A stretch of DNA of 24,945 bases from a virus. Below, in pieces: positions 1 to 7,402 of the stretch (the first letter of the stretch is position 1; each line of letters opens with the position of its first letter). The DNA lies in IMG/VR virus record IMGVR_UViG_3300012525_002487, positions 1-24,945 of that record; one strand, 5' to 3'. The position numbers and the translations under genes are program-made. Under the pieces are notes generated by a model. The model saw nothing but the letters and a program-made list of their open reading frames with translations. It had not been told where the DNA came from and ran no database searches.

Positions 1-156
1 GAAGAGTATAAAGATCTCTATAACAAAGAAACCTGGGAAAAGAACTACTTCAAGTACGTCAGAAAATACGACGAGGCTTGGAGGAAAAAATACAAAGCTC
101 TATATCAATCTATTCACAAAGAACAAGAACTATGGAAGAAGGAATTAACATCTTAA
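1..156 (+). CDS. C-terminal end of an unidentified protein (partial)
   Basis: Reading from the first base, frame 1 is open for 51 codons and stops at TAA 154-156. The start lies outside the window. The peptide is rich in Lys, Glu, Tyr and Trp (for example YKDLYNKETWEKNYFKYVRK) and looks helical and charged. Because it lies two genes upstream of a portal gene, the end of the terminase large subunit is a reasonable guess from phage gene order, but no terminase motif is visible in the fragment. The next gene's ATG lies inside it, giving a 25-base overlap. The call of a real coding frame rests on its openness, phage-like composition and tight overlap with the next gene. Confidence 0.5.
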   Translation, partial: EEYKDLYNKETWEKNYFKYVRKYDEAWRKKYKALYQSIHKEQELWKKELTS

Positions 157-326
157 CCTCTGGTTATAACATAAAAGTCGAAGGAGCCGAAGAACTTATT
201 TCAGAATGGGAACAAGGCAAACTTACAAAAGAAGAACTTACCGAACGACTAATGAATTTAGAAACAGTTCTTATAGACTTGACTAAGGTAATCGACCCTA
301 GTGAGTTTAAAGATAGCGAAGAATAA
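132..326 (+). CDS. Small acidic protein of unknown function
   Basis: This is a 64-aa protein starting at ATG 132 and ending in a highly acidic tail (PSEFKDSEE). A longer reading from TTG at 78 is possible, but it would add 18 residues that only shadow the upstream gene, so the ATG is preferred. The middle part (EELISEWEQGKLTKEELTERL) is predicted helical by eye. The gene overlaps the end of the preceding frame by 25 bases and ends 16 bases before the portal start, so all three are probably co-transcribed. There is no good Shine-Dalgarno sequence, which suits translation coupled to the upstream frame. I do not recognise the family. Position before a portal suggests a packaging or morphogenesis accessory, which is inference only. 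Confidence 0.6.
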   Translation: MEEGINILTSGYNIKVEGAEELISEWEQGKLTKEELTERLMNLETVLIDLTKVIDPSEFKDSEE

Positions 327-342
327 TGTGTGAAAATACCAA

Positions 343-2229
343 ATGAGCTCTGAAAATCCCCAAAGACACATAAAATCTGGGTTTTTCGACCGGTATTTTT
401 CCCTGGGCGTTTCTCAAGGCAACCTGGCTGGATATAAGTCTGATCCTTATTCCTACTCAGGTGCGCCTTATCTCACTAACGGAGTAGTCCTTCCGCGTAG
501 AGATGATATCCTTCTAGAAGAAGGTGGTGGTGGCCCTAGGGCTATTGAGAAATACATGAGGCTGTTTAATGACAGCCAAATTCTTGCGGCCTGGGAAAAG
601 CTCATCGGTGAAATTGTACAGAGACCGTGGGAGGTATATCCCGCCTCTGACTCCTCAGAAGATGAGGAAGTAGCAGAGTTCGTTCGCCAAGTGATTAACC
701 GCATGGGTAGTAATACTCGGCAGTCATACGGCAAAGAATCATTAGTAGCGGCAAACTCAGGGTTTGATACGTTTATCCGCGGAATGTGCGAATCAATTAT
801 TCTCGGTATGGCCGTGAGTGAGATTTGCTGGATGAGACAGGGCAAATACATCGTGCCCTCTGAGATTAAAGTCCGTGACCCACGTAGGTTCCTTTTCAGA
901 CTCAACGAAGACGGAACAGTAAGCCCAAGATTGATTACTATGTTCTCGCCGGTGGAGGGCATGGGTATTCCGCTTCGCTCAATGATTATGCATAGGCACT
1001 GGGCCTATAGCAACTTCATGGATGTTCATGGCTCAGGGTTAGGTAGGCAATTATACCCACTGGTTGAGTTCAGAAGAACACTACTCAACTTCTGGCTGCA
1101 ATACGCCGATAAGCATACCACCCCAACCGCGGTAGGTAAGTTCAGCCTTGGCACTCCAGAAGAAGAGGTAAATGCCCTATTTACGGCTCTTCAGCGTCTT
1201 GGTCAAGAGACCGCGGTAGTCCTTCCCGATGAGATGGATATTCAGTGGTTGGAGAGCAACGGCCGCCCTGAACTATATAATCAGTTAATCAGCTACATTG
1301 ATCAGCAAATTAGCTTTGTAATCAATGGCGAAACAACAGTTGGCCAAGAGACGGGAAGTGTTGGCTCATTTGCCCGCGATCAAATCGCCGACTCAGTGCG
1401 CATGCGTAAAGCCAAGGCGTTCTCTGAAGAGCTTGATGAAACAATTAACTCAACATTAGTTCGCTGGATTGTAGAGCTCAACTATCCTGGCAAAAACCCT
1501 CCTCGATTGGCCCGTAACTTCGAAGATCTTAAACAACGTGAAGATCCAGTACGTATGGTACAGGTTCTGTCTCAGCTAGGAGCACTTGGTTACCAAATCG
1601 AAGATGTAGATTGGCTCAGAGAAAAACTCAATATTCCTTCTCTGGTAAAACAAGAAATGCCAGAAGGAGGCATGATGGGAGGTATGATGCCGCCTATGGA
1701 CGGAGGAGCTGCTCCGGCTCCAGATGGCGAGGAAGAGGCTCCAATGGCGGAAGACATGGAGTTTGGCTCAGAGCTCATGAAGTTGTTTGACTTTGAAGAG
1801 CCATCTGAAAAACAAAAAATCTCTCAGACGATTGCTTCTAACTTTAAGGGCAGTCTTGATGACGTTGGATTCCAGCGTATTGTTACAGACTCCACTGGCG
1901 ATGAGATGGCGATCTCTAAGCTTGATATTGATGAGTTTACATCTCCAGGTGAGATTGTGTTTGTCATCGATAGGTTCTTTGAAGAGATCAGAAATCTTCG
2001 CCGGATTCCTCCAGAAGCTCAAGCGGTTAAATCTAAGCATGAGACAGAATTACAGAGATTTAAAGCACTTATCGAGCAGGAGAGTTTGTCGGAAGAGGAT
2101 TCTTCTGATCTTGTGAAGTTATATCATAGCGTATTCAGACTTAATAGATACGCAGTTCATAGAGAAGCAGTAACACTTGACCCAGAGTCCAAAGGCTACT
2201 GGAGATGGTTTGATCCCTATTTCCAATAG
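343..2229 (+). CDS. Portal protein, DUF935 / Mu gp29-like
   Basis: This 628-aa protein would form the dodecameric ring at the capsid vertex through which DNA is packaged and to which the tail attaches. Residues about 70-430 fit the DUF935 (Mu gp29-like) portal family. Visible markers include a stretch around residues 228-270 with GLGRQLYPLVEFRRTLLNFW followed by HTTPTAVGKF, and near 330-355 the GETTVGQETGSVGSFARDQI segment, which resembles the family's Gly/Ser/Thr-rich loop. After about residue 440 comes a flexible Met/Gly/Pro/Ala/Glu-rich linker (EGGMMGGMMPPM), then an extra C-terminal domain of about 150 residues rich in charged helices and ending in GYWRWFDPYFQ. That tail is longer than I expect for the family core. 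ATG 343 has no clear Shine-Dalgarno; it follows the small gene by 16 bases. The family call is from recognition of motifs, not a search. Confidence 0.88.
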   Translation: MSSENPQRHIKSGFFDRYFSLGVSQGNLAGYKSDPYSYSGAPYLTNGVVLPRRDDILLEEGGGGPRAIEKYMRLFNDSQILAAWEKLIGEIVQRPWEVYPASDSSEDEEVAEFVRQVINRMGSNTRQSYGKESLVAANSGFDTFIRGMCESIILGMAVSEICWMRQGKYIVPSEIKVRDPRRFLFRLNEDGTVSPRLITMFSPVEGMGIPLRSMIMHRHWAYSNFMDVHGSGLGRQLYPLVEFRRTLLNFWLQYADKHTTPTAVGKFSLGTPEEEVNALFTALQRLGQETAVVLPDEMDIQWLESNGRPELYNQLISYIDQQISFVINGETTVGQETGSVGSFARDQIADSVRMRKAKAFSEELDETINSTLVRWIVELNYPGKNPPRLARNFEDLKQREDPVRMVQVLSQLGALGYQIEDVDWLREKLNIPSLVKQEMPEGGMMGGMMPPMDGGAAPAPDGEEEAPMAEDMEFGSELMKLFDFEEPSEKQKISQTIASNFKGSLDDVGFQRIVTDSTGDEMAISKLDIDEFTSPGEIVFVIDRFFEEIRNLRRIPPEAQAVKSKHETELQRFKALIEQESLSEEDSSDLVKLYHSVFRLNRYAVHREAVTLDPESKGYWRWFDPYFQ

Positions 2230-2237
2230 TGCATATA

Positions 2238-2246
2238 GTTTAAATA
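2238..2246 (+). promoter_or_regulatory. Putative intergenic regulatory element, GTTTAAATA variant
   Basis: The sequence GTTTAAATA lies in the 51-base gap between the portal and the tail tube candidate, 43 bases before the next ATG. Its GTTTAAA core recurs in four other gaps of this window. The TTTAAATA part is one base away from the T4 late-promoter consensus TATAAATA, which is known from T4-like phages; whether this phage uses such promoters is unknown. Confidence 0.3.
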
Positions 2247-2280
2247 GTTATTAGAAATATTGCATTATACATAACGTACT

Positions 2281-2709
2281 ATGTTAGCATATAAGCCAAT
2301 TACTCAAGCCCAGTACTGGATCCAGGCTTCCCCCTTCCAGCACTACTTCACTACTTTCTCTGGAATCAGAGACACCTCTGGTACTACACAGTATGCCGAC
2401 GGTGTAAGAGGTCGTATTTTCCAGCTCAAGGGTCCTCGTACTCTTGCTGAAGTAACTCTTTCTGTTCCTTTCGACCCAGAAAAGCACGCCGATATTGTTG
2501 ACTTCTGGAAGACATACGATTGTTCATATATCACCCTTACAGTGACTCCTGTCAGCTGCGGTGAAGATCCAAGCCCACTTGGCAATAGAACAATTACAGT
2601 TCCCGATGCTCAGATTACATCACTGAACTTTGGTCAGGCAGACAGATCATCTACAAACGTATCGACTCTAGAGCTTACATTTGTAATGGATACATTTACC
2701 TATAACTGA
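2281..2709 (+). CDS. Putative tail tube (major tail) protein
   Basis: This 142-aa protein is a compact, beta-rich protein without a signal peptide or membrane segment. Its pattern fits phage tail tube subunits: an N-terminal hydrophobic strand with FTTFSGIRD, a Tyr-Ala-Asp-Gly segment before GPRTLAEVTLSVPFDPEKH, a Trp in DIVDFWKTY, and a C-terminal strand pair that begins RTITVPDAQITSLNF and ends VSTLELTFVMDTF. Tail tube proteins stack as rings to form the DNA channel of the tail. The gene follows the portal after a 51-base gap carrying a putative promoter element, and there is no strong Shine-Dalgarno before ATG 2281. Alternatives are a head-tail completion protein or another small beta-barrel virion protein. 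I am moderately sure that it is virion-structural and less sure that it is the tube. Confidence 0.6.
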   Translation: MLAYKPITQAQYWIQASPFQHYFTTFSGIRDTSGTTQYADGVRGRIFQLKGPRTLAEVTLSVPFDPEKHADIVDFWKTYDCSYITLTVTPVSCGEDPSPLGNRTITVPDAQITSLNFGQADRSSTNVSTLELTFVMDTFTYN

Positions 2710-2721
2710 TATAGGTATATA

Positions 2722-2785
2722 ATCGGGGGCGATGAAATGCAGATAAAAAATAGCTACGTAGTACGCGTAAACCCGCCCCTTCGAT
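2722..2785 (+). other. Imperfect inverted repeat in the leader of the cysteine-rich gene
   Basis: In the 96-base gap between the tail tube candidate and the next gene, ATCGGGGGCG (2722-2731) can pair with CGCCCCTTCGAT (2774-2785). That gives four and six base pairs separated by a TT bulge. The loop of about 42 bases contains the short palindromes TACGTA and ACGCGT. There is no T-run after it, so it does not look like a standard terminator. A structured leader or a processing site is possible. It ends just before the GGAG Shine-Dalgarno at 2791-2794. Confidence 0.35.
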
Positions 2786-2805
2786 TTGCCGGAGATAGAT
2801 AATCT

Positions 2806-3822
2806 ATGGTAAACTTATTCGGACAACAAAAGTGTCTAAATGAGGACCAAGTAGAGAGCCTTAAAGCCGTTAATATAAATACAGATCCTGTCTCTCCCAC
2901 TGACTCTTGTAAAGATAAAAATTCTTGCGGTATATCATTGCAAGAATTGTTGGATACCTATGAGTTTTATGAGTTTCAGAAGGGGGTATATAAGTCATGG
3001 GGCGGAATAGACTTTCCTTGGAAAATAACCCCTAGCACTTTTAACCTTAATTACGCAGAGACAAATGACAAATGGTCTATCTCTTTATATAGAGAAACAA
3101 TTGCGTATTTCGTAGGAGATCGGGTCTTATACATAGAGGACGACGGATATTTGATATCACTCTATGAAGCAACAGAAGATATCCCAGCTCTTTCTCCACC
3201 TTTAGATAGAACTAAGTGGGATAAAGTTTGCAGCATTAGAGTTTCAGAACCTGCGCAGCTACCCACAATAGAAGAACTAAAAGAAAGATATAGACCATAT
3301 GTTCTTGATTTATATCTTGAGAATTGGGGCGAAGCTGAGTCAAATTGGAACGAGGATCTTATTGTTCCAGATAGTGACCACTGGGAAACTTATAGAATTA
3401 AAAAAGACTATTATTACAAGCCCGGTGACTTTGTCCTAATAGAATCCGAGTGTAGTGATGCTTTTTGTCTTTGGATTAATATTAAGCCTATTCCAACTGG
3501 TGAATACTACGCAAGAGCTCATGCCAAGTTCCCGTATGATGAGCCGGTTGCCGATGATAATGGCGTAAAGTACTTGTATTGGGATAAGTTATATTGTGTT
3601 AACTCTGGGTATAATAAATGTTTAGGTCCGCAATCTGCCACAGGATTGCCAAATTATCAGTTTGTACAAATTGGATCAGAAGGTCATTACGTAGAGCAAC
3701 CTATTCCTTATTACGATTTAAAAGGTAACACCCTTTGTTGCGATAATCACGAGGACCTAAATGAAGCAGCAAAGATACAAACAAGAAAAGTATTAACTCA
3801 AGAAGAAATTGATAGCCTATAA
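2806..3822 (+). CDS. Cysteine-rich virion protein with carbohydrate-binding-like modules
   Basis: The 338-aa product has ten cysteines, far more than its neighbours, including CKDKNSC near residues 35-41 and a CC pair near the C-terminus. Residues about 98-143 (YFVGDRVLYIEDDGYLISLY, then ATEDIPALSPPLDRTKWDKV) resemble the short Trp-containing modules of the chitin/carbohydrate-binding CBM5/12 type: a Y-x-x-G-D-x-V strand, an aromatic Tyr, then a Pro and a Trp. A second, degenerate copy may lie at about 205-235 (YYYKPGDFVLIESECSD). A good Shine-Dalgarno, GGAG at 2791-2794, supports ATG 2806. The gene sits between the tail tube candidate and fibre genes and ends 14 bases before the next gene, so a tail, baseplate or fibre-attachment role is likely. 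I do not recognise the full-length family; the module comparison is by pattern only. Confidence 0.55.
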   Translation: MVNLFGQQKCLNEDQVESLKAVNINTDPVSPTDSCKDKNSCGISLQELLDTYEFYEFQKGVYKSWGGIDFPWKITPSTFNLNYAETNDKWSISLYRETIAYFVGDRVLYIEDDGYLISLYEATEDIPALSPPLDRTKWDKVCSIRVSEPAQLPTIEELKERYRPYVLDLYLENWGEAESNWNEDLIVPDSDHWETYRIKKDYYYKPGDFVLIESECSDAFCLWINIKPIPTGEYYARAHAKFPYDEPVADDNGVKYLYWDKLYCVNSGYNKCLGPQSATGLPNYQFVQIGSEGHYVEQPIPYYDLKGNTLCCDNHEDLNEAAKIQTRKVLTQEEIDSL

Positions 3823-3836
3823 GTTTAAGGTAAGAT

Positions 3837-4670
3837 ATGGCAAACGTATTTGGTGGTAATAGCTCCTCTGGAAATTGTGGCCCTAGCGGTGGTGGTATAA
3901 TTCAATCACCTAGACAACAGGTTGTTCCGTCTAGAGTTGTAGAGTCTAATCCAAATGTTTTTAGAGGCGGTACACAATCACCCGGCTCAATTAACCTAAG
4001 AGATTTTTACACAAAAAGAGAAGTTGATAAGTATTTAGATACAAAAGCAGACACTTCTAGTGTATATCAAAAAAATGCTTTATACACAAAACTAGAAATT
4101 GATCAGCTTATTGATGATCTAAACTTATCTGCATATGCATCTACTACTTATGTAAATAGTAGCGTATCTTCTCAATTTAGCCAAATCAATACGACCCTAG
4201 CAGAGAACTACTATCAAAAATCTGTTCTATATACAAAAACAGACGTAGATGGGTTGATTGCTGCGTTATCTATTACCGGAGACTACGTTTCTAAGTCGCC
4301 AACAAGTCTCACAGACGTAACAATTGATCCCGACTCTAATAACTTACCAGTAAGTTTAATTGTTCGTTCTTCAAACAACTCTGCAACTACAGAAGTTCAG
4401 AGATGGGAGAATTCTGCCACAGATTACCTCGGTGCAATTTACGCCGATGGTAAGGCAAAATTTGTAAATAAAGTATTTATAGGTGAAAATGTAAATACAG
4501 GAGAGGTTGCTCTTAATGTCAATAAGAAACGCATTGGCGACGTTGCCGATCCTGTAAATGAGTTTGATGCTGTAAATAAGCTCTACATGGAAACGTTTAT
4601 CACTGAGACAATTGATAATGTTCTCCAAGAATCCGATGAAAATTACTTAGTTGACGCTTTAGAATACTAA
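3837..4670 (+). CDS. Fibre-shaft protein with coiled YTK-x-(E/D)-(V/I)-D repeats
   Basis: The 277-aa product begins with a Gly/Ser-rich disordered region of about 25 residues. It then shows repeated heptad-like units: YTKREVDKYLDTKADTSSVY at about 58-77, YTKLEIDQLIDDL near 83-95, and YTKTDVDGLIAAL near 132-144. Such units are typical of trimeric fibre shafts. The last 60 residues include IGDVADPVNEFDAVNKLYME, which matches a common fibre signature where a D-P-x-x-x-x-D-A-x-N-K-x-Y segment precedes the terminus. AAGG in the TTTAAGGTAAGAT leader gives a usable Shine-Dalgarno for ATG 3837. The gene stops one base before the next ATG, so the two are likely translated together. Likely a short fibre, whisker or fibre connector; which one cannot be decided here. 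Confidence 0.65.
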   Translation: MANVFGGNSSSGNCGPSGGGIIQSPRQQVVPSRVVESNPNVFRGGTQSPGSINLRDFYTKREVDKYLDTKADTSSVYQKNALYTKLEIDQLIDDLNLSAYASTTYVNSSVSSQFSQINTTLAENYYQKSVLYTKTDVDGLIAALSITGDYVSKSPTSLTDVTIDPDSNNLPVSLIVRSSNNSATTEVQRWENSATDYLGAIYADGKAKFVNKVFIGENVNTGEVALNVNKKRIGDVADPVNEFDAVNKLYMETFITETIDNVLQESDENYLVDALEY

Positions 4671-4671
4671 A

Positions 4672-6684
4672 ATGGCAGGTTCACCAAGAGACGTAATCCT
4701 TCACAGAAGGTCTCAAGTTTTTAATAAAAGACCACTTTCCACGGACATCCAAGCCGGTGAGATTGCCGTAAATTACGACGAAGATGATATCTCTCTATAC
4801 ATTAGAGATAATCAAAACGATATTAGAAAAGTCGGTGGGGTTTTTTATTCTGCGGATCCACCAAACCCATCTGTAGCAATCGATGGCTGGCCAGATCTGT
4901 CTCATGGTGAGCTATGGCTAAAGAAACAAGATCCTTTAGACCCAGAAGGTAAAGTACAACTCTGGGTGTGGAATAAATACACCAACGGAGGTGCTGGTGA
5001 CTGGATTCACATCGGAGCCGGAACTTATGCAATCCTTGATGATTACTTAGATCAATTTAAAGACGGGGCAGATGGCGAAGATTATATTCACACAGAAAGA
5101 AACAGACTTAAGATAAATGATAAGACCGCGCTGAGAGGATACGCAACCACTATCCCTTCGGATGATGAAACAGATGTCTCCAAAGCAAATACTCTTGTCA
5201 TCAATGACGAGCACAACTTTGCCACCGGAGTTTTGCTTAATGCAAATAATCTTGTAATCGATTCTTCTGACATCGATGTTACTTCTGACGTGGTCACATT
5301 TAACTCAGAGTCGGCAATATCTTTTCAAACAGACTCTGTTACAGGAGCTACTGAATCCACATTCACATACAATGATCACGGGTTTTTCAACGGTGAAGAA
5401 ATATTTGTAGATCAGTATCTCAACGACGGAACAACACCCGGCGGCGTGGCTTCTGGTAACTATACTGTGGCTGAGGCTACGCTGCATACCTTTAAGCTCT
5501 ATGACGGAAGTAGTAATGTGCTTGCTACAGGAAACGTAAAAATTTCCTATTCTCCTAAGCTTATTTTAGATCAGAACTATAACGTAATTCAGTCTGGGAA
5601 TTTTAAAGTTAAAGAATTGGCCGATACTCCAGACACCTCTCAAATTGCAGAAGGCCGCTGGGATATTTATCAAAACACTCTTAATGGTAACGTAAGAGTA
5701 TATAGTCGGACTAATGGTGTTGTTTCAGAAGTGGGTACGTCTTCTGTGACCATTAACGTCAAAAACTCTGGAGGAGGGGCGATACCTGCGCTTACCCCCG
5801 TGTATTTTGTAGGTTTTGACCCGATCAAGAAAATGGCGACCGTCGGCATTGCTGATGCTGGCGCTAACTCTAGAATGAATGCCATTGGGGTCACTAACGC
5901 CGAAATCCCGGCAAATGGCTACGGAGTTGCAACGGTATACGGAGAGATGGTCGGTGTAGACACGACCGGGATCACTGGTGAGATTGGCGGGGCAGATGAC
6001 TCTGGAAGAATACTTTATGTGGCAAATGGTGGCGGGTTGACATTTACCCCACCGTCTGTCGTTGATGGCATAAGACAACCAGTTGCAATCTTATTCAACG
6101 AAGATGGCGCCAGCGGGAGGTTATTTGTAAACCACCCAGATGTTAATGATGTTGCTCAGCTTCAAGATGGGTATATGTGGATTGGGGTCACGGGCGATAA
6201 TGCCGTAGCTCATAGAATTAACACATATAATTTCAGCACATTTGTTGCTCAAGATGGGGAGTATGAGATCAATCTCTCCGACGAGATTAAGTTTGGTGCG
6301 TATGATTTTCTTTGGGATGGCAACTCTGCAAGTAAGACTCAAACCAAAGTAAGCACTTCTGATCAACCAGCAGGGACATCTTTCTCCACTTCTACAGTAA
6401 TTGATTCCTTCTCTACAACATATCGTTCTGCTAAGTTTTTTATTCAGTTAAGCCTTGGCGGCCCAGGTTTCACTCCAAATTACCAAATTATTGAGTTTTT
6501 TGTGGTGCACAATGGCACCGATGTTGATCTTGTGGATTACGGCACAGCATCTACGCTTAATGCCCGTATGGGAGATTTTTCTGCTGGGATTAATGGATCT
6601 AATGTTGAGATATACTTCTCTAGATACGAAGCCACTAAAGGCGAGATTGAGATAAAGGCTGTAAGAACTGCTGTACTTTCATAA
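4672..6684 (+). CDS. Tail fibre protein with conserved N-terminal anchor and beta-rich C-terminus
   Basis: The 670-aa product opens with a phage fibre anchor motif: VILHRRSQVFNKRPLSTDIQ, then AGEIAVNYDEDDISLYIRD, within residues 8-45. This resembles the H-R-R-S...P...L..GE.A.N pattern of many tail fibres. Residues about 360-475 form a beta-rich domain (VKNSGGGAIPALTPVYFVGF...GVTNAEIPANGYGVATVYG) like the capped-barrel segments of head- or tail-fibre proteins. The last 120 residues (SAKFFIQLSLGGP, IIEFFVVHNG, MGDFSAGINGSNVEIYFSRY) match a beta-sandwich that I recall from marine phage fibre proteins. The gene starts one base after the previous stop. It is followed by a 67-base gap with a putative promoter element. 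A receptor-binding or structural fibre role is the best reading; no enzymatic motif was seen. Confidence 0.75.
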   Translation: MAGSPRDVILHRRSQVFNKRPLSTDIQAGEIAVNYDEDDISLYIRDNQNDIRKVGGVFYSADPPNPSVAIDGWPDLSHGELWLKKQDPLDPEGKVQLWVWNKYTNGGAGDWIHIGAGTYAILDDYLDQFKDGADGEDYIHTERNRLKINDKTALRGYATTIPSDDETDVSKANTLVINDEHNFATGVLLNANNLVIDSSDIDVTSDVVTFNSESAISFQTDSVTGATESTFTYNDHGFFNGEEIFVDQYLNDGTTPGGVASGNYTVAEATLHTFKLYDGSSNVLATGNVKISYSPKLILDQNYNVIQSGNFKVKELADTPDTSQIAEGRWDIYQNTLNGNVRVYSRTNGVVSEVGTSSVTINVKNSGGGAIPALTPVYFVGFDPIKKMATVGIADAGANSRMNAIGVTNAEIPANGYGVATVYGEMVGVDTTGITGEIGGADDSGRILYVANGGGLTFTPPSVVDGIRQPVAILFNEDGASGRLFVNHPDVNDVAQLQDGYMWIGVTGDNAVAHRINTYNFSTFVAQDGEYEINLSDEIKFGAYDFLWDGNSASKTQTKVSTSDQPAGTSFSTSTVIDSFSTTYRSAKFFIQLSLGGPGFTPNYQIIEFFVVHNGTDVDLVDYGTASTLNARMGDFSAGINGSNVEIYFSRYEATKGEIEIKAVRTAVLS

Positions 6685-6698
6685 CCTCCCGTTCTTTT

Positions 6699-6718
6699 GT
6701 TTAAAGTCTTAAATAGAC
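6699..6718 (+). promoter_or_regulatory. Putative intergenic element, GTTTAAAGT followed by a GTCT/AGAC inverted repeat
   Basis: GTTTAAAGT at 6699-6707 runs into GTCTTAAATAGAC at 6706-6718, whose ends GTCT and AGAC are inverted copies. It lies in the 67-base gap before the 78-aa gene, with 53 bases from the motif start to the ATG. CTTAAATA inside it resembles the T4 late-promoter box TATAAATA. The same core precedes four other genes in the window. Confidence 0.35.
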
Positions 6719-6751
6719 AATATACAATTTGGCACAGGGGACAGTGAACCT

Positions 6752-6988
6752 ATGGCAACAAATAAGCATTTTCACGTCAGGCATGGCTTGACTGCGGGTA
6801 CTGGAGTAGATAGCAGCGGAACTCCAACCAGAGAGGTAATTACAAACACTGGTCAGTTAGTTGATGTCGGGGATCTTACAGCATTAACTACGAGCGTTAA
6901 GACAAATGTAGTCGCTGCAATTAACGACTTAAATAGCGGCAACGCAACTGTGGACGATGTCATTGCCTTGGCAATTGCACTAGGATAA
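6752..6988 (+). CDS. Small fibre-associated structural protein
   Basis: The 78-aa product has an N-terminus (MATNKHFHVRHGLTAGTGV) like the anchor of marine phage fibres, and a C-terminal helix-forming part (TTSVKTNVVAAINDLNSG) resembling the K-T-x-x-V-x-A-I-N-x-L segment common at the ends of small phage fibre or baseplate proteins. It is the first gene after a putative promoter element, with a GGGGA stretch upstream as a possible Shine-Dalgarno. It is followed 15 bases later by another small structural gene and then by the 1077-aa fibre, so it may connect or assemble that fibre. Function is inferred from context and sequence pattern only. Confidence 0.6.
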   Translation: MATNKHFHVRHGLTAGTGVDSSGTPTREVITNTGQLVDVGDLTALTTSVKTNVVAAINDLNSGNATVDDVIALAIALG

Positions 6989-7003
6989 GGAAAACAAACT
7001 GTC

Positions 7004-7384
7004 ATGGCAAATACCTTCAAATCATATTCAAAATCATCCGTTGGTACCTCAACTGAAACGGCATATCAAGTTGAACTGGGCGGCGCTTCAGGAAAAACAA
7101 CAATTGTTATTGGCATTTCATTATCAAACATTGCCACCACACCGATTAACGTAGACGTGCAGATTGACCGCCCTGCAACAGGAACAACTGCGGCTCCTTC
7201 AGATGATGTTTACTTGGCAAAAAATATCCCAATTCCGTCTGGCTCGACGTTGGAGATTATGGCCGGGCAGAAACTTATCATGGAATATAACGGCTCGGCG
7301 GGGGCGGGTGATAAGATCACTGTGACCTCAGACACAGTCGACTCTCTCGATGTAATTGTAAACGCTCTAGAAATCACCTCATAA
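7004..7384 (+). CDS. Small beta-sandwich virion protein
   Basis: The 126-aa product has a pattern I recognise from marine phage virion proteins: TTIVIGISLSNIATTPINVD, then YLAKNIPIPSGSTLEIMAGQ, then KITVTSDTVDSLDVIVNALE at the end. Alternating hydrophobic residues suggest a small beta-sandwich without catalytic residues. An AAGGA sequence about 12 bases upstream is a fair Shine-Dalgarno for ATG 7004. It sits 15 bases after the 78-aa gene and 18 bases before the large fibre, inside one apparent transcription unit. A fibre-base, decoration or baseplate component is most likely; the exact position in the virion is unknown. Confidence 0.6.
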   Translation: MANTFKSYSKSSVGTSTETAYQVELGGASGKTTIVIGISLSNIATTPINVDVQIDRPATGTTAAPSDDVYLAKNIPIPSGSTLEIMAGQKLIMEYNGSAGAGDKITVTSDTVDSLDVIVNALEITS

Positions 7385-7402
7385 GAAGGAGTTATATTAA
7401 CC

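Noticed and set aside
78-131. TTG start at 78 giving an 82-aa protein
   Set aside because: The extra residues only reread the upstream gene in another frame; ATG 132 gives a normal short overlap.
468-962. Long antisense reading frame opposite the portal gene
   Set aside because: It lies wholly within a convincing portal gene, has no recognisable pattern and no promoter or ribosome site of its own.
2722-2790. tRNA-like segment with a TTCGATT loop and GGGGCG/CGCCCC ends
   Set aside because: The five bases on either side of TTCGATT do not pair, no anticodon arm is visible, and the 3' side of the stem lies before the loop sequence.
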